Shown here: positions 58,123-64,000 of the stretch, in pieces | Layout of the letters: each line of letters starts with the position of its first letter | Numbering within the stretch: the first letter of the stretch is position 1 | DNA from: Brevundimonas sp. SL130 | Lineage (GTDB): Bacteria > Pseudomonadota > Alphaproteobacteria > Caulobacterales > Caulobacteraceae | Length of the DNA stretch: 64,000 nucleotides | Direction: 5' to 3' | Assembly: GCF_026625805.1 (NCBI RefSeq) | Contig: NZ_CP113064.1 | Location: 1,116,001-1,180,000 of the forward strand | Notes under the pieces: model-generated | What the model saw: only the letters and a program-made list of their open reading frames with translations | Told to the model about the DNA's origin: nothing | Databases searched by the model: none | Translations under genes and position numbers: made by a program

Positions 58123-59058
58123 TCAGTGGGGCGTTCGGGCCTGGATGAAGGCCGCCACATCCTCGACCACGCCGGGCGCCAGGGGAAGGCTCGGATTGGC
58201 GTAGACCGCCAGGTTGGCGTCGCGGTCGGCGGGGGCGATCTTCAGGCTGTGGTTGACGCCGTCCCAGAGTTTCAGCGTCGCCTGCGGGTTGGCGGCCGCC
58301 AGAGCCTGGGCGTCGGCGACGCTGACCTGAATATCGGTGGTCCCTTGGCCGATGAAGACGGGACCGTCATAGGCGGCGACCAGGGCGGCGGGGTCCAGCG
58401 GCAGCCAGGAGATCAGATAGGGCTGGATCGACGGACGCAGCAGGGCGCCCAGGGCCGGCGGCGTGTCGGCGACTGTGCGGCCGGCCTCAAGCTCGCTGAG
58501 CGCGTGGTAGGCCTGGGTCTTCAGCGGCTCGGGCAGGGAGGCCAGTTGCTCGCGCAGCACCGTAGCCGCAGGACGGCCGGCGCCGGCCAGCAGCACCAGG
58601 CCGCAGATCTTGCTGGAGTCGGGGGTATCGCCGCCTTCGACGGCCTTGAGGGCGACCAGGGCGCCTTCGCTATGGCCGATCAGCCAGGCGCAGGGCTTGC
58701 CCGCGCGCCTCGCCGCCTCGGCGGCCCAGGCGCGGGCGTCGGCGACATTGGCGTCAAAGCGCAGCTCGGTCTCGGGCCCGCCGGCCGCGGCGCTGGCGCC
58801 CACGCCGCGCTTGTCGATGCGGACCGTGGCGATCCCCTGGGCGGCCAGACCTTCGGCCAGCAGGCGATAGGAGGCGCTGGAGATGCCGAGCCGGCTGTTG
58901 CCATCGCGATCCGTCGGGCCGGAGCCGGGCAGGATGACGGCGACGGTCGTGGGGCTTTCGGGCGCCAGCAGGGTTCCGTGAAGCGGCGCGGGCTGGGCGG
59001 GCAGGGCGACTTCGGTCGAGACCGGGCCGGTGAGCAGGGCGAGGGTCATCGTCAACAT
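58123..59058 (-). CDS. Secreted alpha/beta hydrolase
   Basis: 311 residues from the ATG at 59058 with AAGGAG upstream. N-terminal hydrophobic sequence resembles a signal peptide. Motifs: ILPGSGPTDRDGN (oxyanion), nucleophile Ser in LIGHSEGALVAL, Asp in QGTTDIQVS and His in DGVNHSLK. Substrate unknown. Third gene behind sdpR and sdpI; spacing 26 bases. Confidence 0.85.
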   Translation of the reverse strand: MLTMTLALLTGPVSTEVALPAQPAPLHGTLLAPESPTTVAVILPGSGPTDRDGNSRLGISSASYRLLAEGLAAQGIATVRIDKRGVGASAAAGGPETELRFDANVADARAWAAEAARRAGKPCAWLIGHSEGALVALKAVEGGDTPDSSKICGLVLLAGAGRPAATVLREQLASLPEPLKTQAYHALSELEAGRTVADTPPALGALLRPSIQPYLISWLPLDPAALVAAYDGPVFIGQGTTDIQVSVADAQALAAANPQATLKLWDGVNHSLKIAPADRDANLAVYANPSLPLAPGVVEDVAAFIQARTPH

Positions 59059-59084
59059 GGCGGTCTCCTTGTCGGGGGGCAGGT

Positions 59085-59765
59085 TCAGAAGGGCCGGCGG
59101 TCGGGATCGCTGCGCCAGACGCGCCAGCTCTCGAAGACCGAGAGGGCGGCGACGATCAGGGCGCCGGCCGTCAGGGACAGGGCGCCCAGCGGCTGGGGCG
59201 AGAGGGGCGCGGCGACCAGGCCGACGAGCCCCAGCAGGAAGAACAGGCGTCCCGCCAGTCGGTTGGAGCGGTCCCAGGCCAGTCGGCTTTTGTAGCTCCA
59301 GGGCGTGCGGACCCCGACCAGCGGATTGGGCGCGACCCGGCCGAGGAAGGCGCCCAGGACCAGAAGGATCAGCGACACCCCCGCCATGGTGACGACGGGG
59401 CCGGTCTCGGCCGTGGCGTTTCCTAGCCCCGTCCAACTGATCAGCAAGCCGGTGACGGCGAAGACGAACAGGGTGACGCCCTGGCCAATCCGTAGGGACC
59501 GGCCGCGCGAAGGGTCGCCTTCGGAGACGGCGCGCAGAGCGCCCAGGCCCAGTCCGGCTGTGACGATGAAGCCGATCAAGGTCATGCCGCCGAGGACGGT
59601 CGCGAACTCGACCCGACTGCCCCACCGATCAACCTGGAACGCGCTGTTCCAGTGCATCGGCATGGGCGTGGTCGGGCCGTTGAAGGCGATATGCAGGGCG
59701 AAGGCCGCCTGGACCGCGAAGACGGCCAGGGTCAGATAGTCGAGCAGCGACAGGCGATCCTTCAT
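59085..59765 (-). CDS. SdpI-family membrane protein
   Basis: 226 residues with about six membrane helices. The N-terminal MHWNSAFQVDRWGSR resembles DUF1648, and NPLVGVRTPWSYKSRLAWDRSNRLAGRLF is the SdpI signature. In Bacillus SdpI confers immunity to a toxin and signals to SdpR. The start overlaps the upstream sdpR-like stop (ATGA). Role in this bacterium unknown. Confidence 0.85.
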   Translation of the reverse strand: MKDRLSLLDYLTLAVFAVQAAFALHIAFNGPTTPMPMHWNSAFQVDRWGSRVEFATVLGGMTLIGFIVTAGLGLGALRAVSEGDPSRGRSLRIGQGVTLFVFAVTGLLISWTGLGNATAETGPVVTMAGVSLILLVLGAFLGRVAPNPLVGVRTPWSYKSRLAWDRSNRLAGRLFFLLGLVGLVAAPLSPQPLGALSLTAGALIVAALSVFESWRVWRSDPDRRPF

Positions 59766-60067
59766 CGACGGGGCTCCTTTTGGACGAGGGGCGTGACTTC
59801 GGCGGCTTCACCCGTGCCGACGATGTCCATTAGAAAGGCCATGGCCTCTTCGACCGCCGAGATTTCCAGCCGATAGCGGATGGTCTGGCCCTCGCGCTCG
59901 GGACTGACCAGGCCGGCCTCCTTCAGGGCGTTGAGATGGCCGGTGATGGTGGGCCAGCTCATGTCGAAGGCGGCGGCGATGTCGCCGGAGGCCAGAGGTC
60001 CGGCGCGCAGCATGGCGATGATGCGACGGCGCACCGGATGGGACAGGGCTTTGAACAGGGTGTTCAT
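59762..60067 (-). CDS. ArsR/SdpR-family transcription repressor
   Basis: 101 residues from the ATG at 60067. Winged helix: LFKALSHPVRRRIIAMLRAGPLASGDIAAAFDMSWPTITGHLNALKEAGLV. No metal-binding Cys pair, as in SdpR. It likely represses its own operon with sdpI and a hydrolase; a perfect palindrome lies just upstream. Confidence 0.88.
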   Translation of the reverse strand: MNTLFKALSHPVRRRIIAMLRAGPLASGDIAAAFDMSWPTITGHLNALKEAGLVSPEREGQTIRYRLEISAVEEAMAFLMDIVGTGEAAEVTPLVQKEPRR

Positions 60068-60075
60068 AGGAACTA

Positions 60076-60087
60076 CCCTAATTAGGG
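60076..60087. promoter_or_regulatory. Palindrome CCCTAATTAGGG before the repressor gene
   Basis: A perfect 12-base palindrome 9 bases before the sdpR-like ATG, with AATTAG repeated 10 bases further on (TTAATC/CAATTAG at about 60093). Likely operator of the repressor itself. Confidence 0.6.
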
Positions 60088-60157
60088 CATTGGCTAATTG
60101 CAAGTCGGCGCAGGATCCGCCTGACCCGGCCGGCGGCCGCTCAGGCCTGGGGTGTCG

Positions 60158-60544
60158 TCAGATCGAGAAGCTGACGCCGCAGCCGCAGCTGGAGGCGGCG
60201 TTGGGATTGCGGACCACGAACTGGGCGCCGGCCAGTTCGTCGACATAGGCGATCTCGGAATTCTTCAGGAAGGGGACCGACACGGGGTCGACCAGGGCGG
60301 TTTGGCCGTCGGCCTGGATGCGCAGGTCGTCGTCCTCGGCCGTCTCGACCAGTTCGAACCGGTACTGGAAGCCCGAACAGCCGCCGCCGTCCACCGCGAC
60401 GCGCAGCATCAGGGTCTTGCCCTCGGCCGCGCCCAGTTTGGCCAGGCGTTTGGCGGCGCTGGCGGCCAGGATTATGCCTTCCGGCGCGCGCGTGGCGACC
60501 GTAAAGGCGGATGTGGACGGTTCTGTGGATTGGACGGTGCTCAC
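60158..60544 (-). CDS. erpA: Iron-sulfur cluster insertion protein ErpA/IscA family
   Basis: 128 residues with Cys56 in [11 protein letters not shown] and Cys120/Cys122 in SSCGCGVSF, the three cluster ligands of A-type carriers. Transfers Fe-S clusters to target proteins. The N-terminal 25 residues are an extra extension. Divergent from dgt. Confidence 0.92.
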   Translation of the reverse strand: MSTVQSTEPSTSAFTVATRAPEGIILAASAAKRLAKLGAAEGKTLMLRVAVDGGGCSGFQYRFELVETAEDDDLRIQADGQTALVDPVSVPFLKNSEIAYVDELAGAQFVVRNPNAASSCGCGVSFSI

Positions 60545-60617
60545 GGCTGTCTATATGAGGCGCGCAAGGGCGTTCGCAAAGGCCCCGTCGCATCAAAGCC
60601 GCTTCAAAGTTGATGAC

Positions 60618-61808
60618 TTGAGCCAGACACCTCTCGCCCCCTACGCCGAACGCGCCGAGCTGACCCTGGGCCGCCGCTTTTTCGAGCCGCCCAGCCGGAC
60701 CCGCACGGCCTTTGCGCGCGACCGCGACCGGATCATCCATGCGACGGCGTTTCGGCGTCTGAAAGAGAAGACTCAGGTCTTCGTCGCGCATGAAGGCGAT
60801 CATTACCGCACCCGCCTGACCCATTCGCTGGAGGTGGCGCAGATCGCGCGGTCCCTGGCCCATGCGCTGAGACTGGACGACGACCTGGCCGAGACGGTCG
60901 CCCTGGCCCACGACCTGGGCCATCCGCCCTTCGCCCACGCGGGCGAGGACGAGTTGGTGATCCAGATGGCCGACCACGGTGGCTTCGACCACAATGTCCA
61001 GAGCTTCCGCGTCGTCACCGAGCTGGAGAACCGCTATCCGCAGTTCGACGGGCTGAACCTGAGCTGGGAGACGGTCGAGGGCGTCATCAAGCACAACGGC
61101 CCGGTGTCGCACCGGCTGGACGAGCCGGCCTGGTCCGTGGTGCGGCCGTACCGGACGGGCGGGGAGGCGGGCTGGGACCTGCGCCTGGGCGGCTTCGCCT
61201 CGCTGGAGGCTCAGTGCGCCGCCATCGCCGACGACATCGCCTACAACAACCATGACGTGGACGACGGGGTGCAGGCCGGGCTGATCACGCTTCAGGATCT
61301 GGACCCGGTGCCCCTGATCGGGCCGATGCTGGCGCAGGTGCGGCGCGACTGGCCCGCCATCGACGACCGGATGCTGCGGATCGAGGCCGTGCGGCGGATG
61401 ATCGGGGTCATGGTCGAGGACGTCCTGGCCGAGACGGCGCGGCGGCTGGAAGAGGACCGGATCGGCTCGACCGAGGACGTGCGCACGGCGAGCCGGACCC
61501 TGGTGGACTTCTCACGCGGCATGCACGCGGACCTGGCCATTCTGCGCAAATTCCTGTTCGAGCGAATGTATCGCCACTACCGCGTCAACCGGACGCGCAG
61601 CCAGGCGCGGCGGGTGCTGTCGCAACTGTTCGAGCTGTTCATGGCCGAGCCGGAGGTGATGCCGCCGGAGTGGGGCGTGCCCGCCGCGACCGACGATCGG
61701 ACGGCCAGGGCCCGCGCGGTGTGCGACTATATCGCCGGGATGACCGACCGCTATGCGATAGAAGTCCACCAGAAACTGTTCAGCCTCGACCTAGCCCTCG
61801 ATCTGTGA
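60618..61808 (+). CDS. dgt: dGTPase-like deoxynucleotide triphosphohydrolase
   Basis: 396 residues from TTG at 60618 ([21 protein letters not shown]). An ATG at 60555 is possible but would lie 10 bases from the erpA start. HD-domain metal ligands: [15 protein letters not shown], then [15 protein letters not shown] and DHNVQSF. Hydrolyses dNTPs to nucleoside and triphosphate. Start choice is moderately uncertain, family is clear. Confidence 0.9.
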   Translation: MSQTPLAPYAERAELTLGRRFFEPPSRTRTAFARDRDRIIHATAFRRLKEKTQVFVAHEGDHYRTRLTHSLEVAQIARSLAHALRLDDDLAETVALAHDLGHPPFAHAGEDELVIQMADHGGFDHNVQSFRVVTELENRYPQFDGLNLSWETVEGVIKHNGPVSHRLDEPAWSVVRPYRTGGEAGWDLRLGGFASLEAQCAAIADDIAYNNHDVDDGVQAGLITLQDLDPVPLIGPMLAQVRRDWPAIDDRMLRIEAVRRMIGVMVEDVLAETARRLEEDRIGSTEDVRTASRTLVDFSRGMHADLAILRKFLFERMYRHYRVNRTRSQARRVLSQLFELFMAEPEVMPPEWGVPAATDDRTARARAVCDYIAGMTDRYAIEVHQKLFSLDLALDL

Positions 61809-61889
61809 TTCGAAAGACGGCGGCGGGGCGTTAGACTAACCGTTCGACGCGCCGATTCGCCGCGTCGGACAGAACGGCGGAGCGCGACC

Positions 61890-62701
61890 ATGTCTTTTGA
61901 TGACGACAACCGACCGGGCCAGAGTCCGGGACAGAGTCCGGGACAGGGCGCCTATACGCCCCCGACCGATGACGACCTGCCGTTCCGTCGCAATTCCTAT
62001 GATCCGCGCGCCGGCGGCGGCGGCGGCCGCAATGTCGGGTCGGGCGGGGGCAAGTCGCCGCCGGTGACCCTGATCGTCAGCGCCGTGATCCTGCTGGTGC
62101 TGATCATCGCGGTGATCTTCTTCTACCGGTCCGGCATGCGCGCCTCGACCGATGCGCCGCCCGCTGTGGGCCAGCCCGTCGGCGAGATGAAGACCGCCGC
62201 CCCCATCGACGCCCAGCCGGTCGATCCGGCGGCGGGCGTCCGCGTGTATCGCGACGAGGCCGAGACCACCGACGCTCCTGTGACCTTCACCCCGCCGCCC
62301 GAGGCGCCCAGCCGCGTCCGGCCGCGCCGCCCGTCGTCGCCCCCACCGGCCAGGGCCTGCCGGCTGCATCTGCCCCCGCGCCCCGTCCGACGACGCCGGC
62401 CCCCAAGACGGAGGCCCCGACGCCTGCCGCTCCGGCCCCGACCGCCCCCGCCGCCGCCGGCGGTTCGGCCTCGGTCCAGATCGGCGCCTTCTCCTCGACC
62501 GAGATCGCCGACCGGGAATACGCCGCCGTCGCCGGACGCTTCGGCCAATATGCGTCGGGCGCCGAGAAGCGCGTGACCGAGGTGACCTCGTCCAGCGGCT
62601 CGACCCTGTACCGCACCACCTTTACGGGCCTGTCGCGCGAGCGGGCGGTCGCCTTCTGCAACGCCTTGAAGGCCGCCGGACGGGATTGCATCGTTCGGTG
62701 A
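61890..62701 (+). pseudogene. SPOR-domain membrane protein interrupted by a one-base frameshift
   Basis: From the ATG at 61890: polar Gly-rich start, one membrane helix (VTLIVSAVILLVLIIAVIFFY) and a Pro/Ala linker. At 62307-62309 the frame breaks: restoring one C there continues as APQPRPAAPPVVAPTGQG and into a full SPOR domain (GSASVQIGAFSSTEIADREYAAV ... RAVAFCNALKAAGRDCIVR), ending with TGA at 62699-62701. Without the extra base, the protein stops at 62576 without a SPOR domain. SPOR proteins bind denuded peptidoglycan at the division site. Either a recent inactivating deletion or a sequencing error in a CCC run. nagZ follows. Confidence 0.75.
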
Positions 62702-63747
62702 CTTCCGCTGCGATCTACGGGTGTGCGGGCCATCGGCTGACGGAGGACGAACGCGCCTTCTTCGCCGAGACGCGTCCCTGGGGCTTCATCCTGTTCCGGC
62801 GCAACATCGACAGCCCGGAACAGGTGCGGGCCCTGACGGATGAGCTGCGCGCCGCCATCGGCGACGCCGACGCCCCCATCCTGATCGACCAGGAGGGGGG
62901 GCGGGTCCAGCGGATGGGGCCGCCGCACTGGCCCAAATACCCGCCGGGGAACGCCTATCTGAAGGCGACGAACGACCCGATGGACGCGCGCGAATTGGCG
63001 CGGCTGGGCGCGCGGCTGATGGCGCACGACTTGCGCGAGGTCGGGATCAATGTCGATCTGCTGCCGGTGCTGGACGTGCCTGTGCCCGGCGCCCACGACA
63101 TCGTCGGCGACCGCGCCTATGGTCAGGATCCGGCGACGGTCGCGCTGCTGGGTCGGGCCGCGGCGGAAGGCTTGCTGGCCGGCGGGGTGCTGCCCTGTAT
63201 CAAACATATGCCGGGCCATGGCCGCGCCTTCGCCGACAGCCACAAGAACCTGCCGACGGTCCACGCCGATTTCGACAGCCTGGACGCCTGGGACTTTGCG
63301 CCGTTCAAGGCGATGTCGGACATGCCTTGGGCGATGACGGCGCACATCGTCTTCACCGCCGTGGACCGGAAACGCCCGGCCACCCAGTCGAAGAAGGCCG
63401 TGCGGATGATGCGCGAGCATCTGGGCTTTGCCGGCCTGATCATGACCGACGACCTGTCGATGCAGGCCCTGAGCGGGTCGCTGGGCGAGCGGGCGCATCA
63501 ATCCTTGAAAGCGGGCTGCGACGTCGTGCTTCACTGCAATGGCGATCTGGCCGAGATGCAGGATGTGGCCGAGGCGACGGGCAGGCTGAAGGGCAAGGCC
63601 AGGGCCAGGGCCGAGGCGGCGATGGCGCGGATTGTCCGCGTTCCCGAACCCCTCGATCCGGTTGCGGCCCACGAACGCTTCTTCCGCGCCATGGCGGGCA
63701 AGACGGACGCCGCCAAGGGGCCGGACGTGGGCGAGGCGCAGGCATGA
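62698..63747 (+). CDS. nagZ: Beta-N-acetylhexosaminidase
   Basis: 349 residues from GTG at 62698, overlapping the SPOR gene stop by three bases (GTGA). Removes N-acetylglucosamine from muropeptides in recycling of cell wall. LIDQEGGRVQRM, CIKHMPGHGRAFADSHK and the nucleophile Asp in IMTDDLSMQAL identify it. Cytoplasmic; no signal peptide. Confidence 0.95.
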   Translation: MTSAAIYGCAGHRLTEDERAFFAETRPWGFILFRRNIDSPEQVRALTDELRAAIGDADAPILIDQEGGRVQRMGPPHWPKYPPGNAYLKATNDPMDARELARLGARLMAHDLREVGINVDLLPVLDVPVPGAHDIVGDRAYGQDPATVALLGRAAAEGLLAGGVLPCIKHMPGHGRAFADSHKNLPTVHADFDSLDAWDFAPFKAMSDMPWAMTAHIVFTAVDRKRPATQSKKAVRMMREHLGFAGLIMTDDLSMQALSGSLGERAHQSLKAGCDVVLHCNGDLAEMQDVAEATGRLKGKARARAEAAMARIVRVPEPLDPVAAHERFFRAMAGKTDAAKGPDVGEAQA

Positions 63748-63801
63748 CCCGTGTAGCCTCTACCGGCCTCAAGCAGCGCGAAGCGCGGTAGGCCAACAAA
63801 A

Positions 63802-64000
63802 ATGACCGACGCCTTTCAGCCCAATCTGGATTTCACGGCCGTCGCCGAGGTCGAGGAGCGCGAGGCCTTTGTCGTCGATCTGGACGGCTATGAGGGGCCG
63901 TTGCACGTCCTGCTGGCCCTGGCGCGGACGCAGAAGGTCGATCTGCTGAAACTGTCGATCACCCGGCTGGCCGAACAGTATCTGGCCTTCGTGCACGAGG
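63802..64000 (+). CDS. scpA: Segregation and condensation protein A (partial, N-terminal)
   Basis: Runs off the window after 66 residues. FVVDLDGYEGPLHVLLALARTQKVDLLKLSITRLAEQYLAFV is the ScpA start, a component of the bacterial condensin complex. Follows nagZ with a 54-base gap. Confidence 0.9.
   Translation, partial: MTDAFQPNLDFTAVAEVEEREAFVVDLDGYEGPLHVLLALARTQKVDLLKLSITRLAEQYLAFVHE

Overview
The window is high-GC alphaproteobacterial chromosome and is most consistent with Caulobacteraceae, probably a Brevundimonas-like species. The support is a holdfast-anchor operon (hfaABD), an alphaproteobacterial 16S-tRNA-Ile-tRNA-Ala-23S-5S-tRNA-fMet operon, several TonB-dependent receptors, CtrA-like TTAACCAT and FNR-type TTGAT-N4-ATCAA sites, and GC-rich intergenic palindromes. 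No prophage, insertion sequence, CRISPR array or plasmid hallmark was seen. Gene content is mostly core and metabolic, with small accessory islands.

Layout. 1-7.6 kb: end of a membrane protein, a lipoprotein, tgt with a nucleotidyltransferase-like gene, a structured intergenic region that may encode a small RNA, ileS, and a secreted Asn/Val-repeat protein. 7.7-17.1 kb: a large M16 zinc peptidase, a TerC membrane protein, a decayed copy of the 5' end of the M16 gene, and a reverse-strand operon of DUF2946-like protein, TonB-dependent siderophore-type receptor and tannase-family esterase. 17.5-21.4 kb: hfaA-hfaB-hfaD, a rhomboid protease and a CBS-domain protein. 21.7-27.3 kb: the ribosomal RNA operon with RNase III processing stems. 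27.5-37.6 kb: an ECF sigma factor, FecR anti-sigma factor, STN-type TonB receptor, dicarboxylate/amino-acid symporter, secreted hydrolase and secreted M14 carboxypeptidase, which together resemble a nutrient-scavenging locus.

37.7-47.7 kb is a low-oxygen island: an [4Fe-4S]-type FNR regulator, the CydDC exporter, cytochrome bd oxidase CydABX (the 48-residue cydX is easily missed), oxygen-independent coproporphyrinogen dehydrogenase HemN and an OmpW porin. FNR-like boxes lie in front of fnr, between cydDC and cydABX, and in front of ompW, so the regulator probably controls itself and its neighbours. 47.9-64 kb is housekeeping and mixed: DUF808 protein, PhoK-type alkaline phosphatase, pyruvate kinase, a solitary D12-class adenine methylase, rnhB, two dimeric alpha/beta-barrel proteins, tag, an SDR, ygfZ, an sdpR-sdpI-hydrolase unit, erpA, dgt, a SPOR-domain gene interrupted by a one-base frameshift, nagZ and the start of scpA.

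No clearly novel multi-gene system was recognised. The items most worth a second look are the FNR-box island, the receptor-tannase operon, the decayed duplication of the peptidase 5' end, the loss of zinc cysteines in both Tgt and IleS, the paired AAAC-N4-GTTT sites before pyk, the perfect inverted repeat before the STN receptor gene, and the structured element at about 2.99-3.19 kb.
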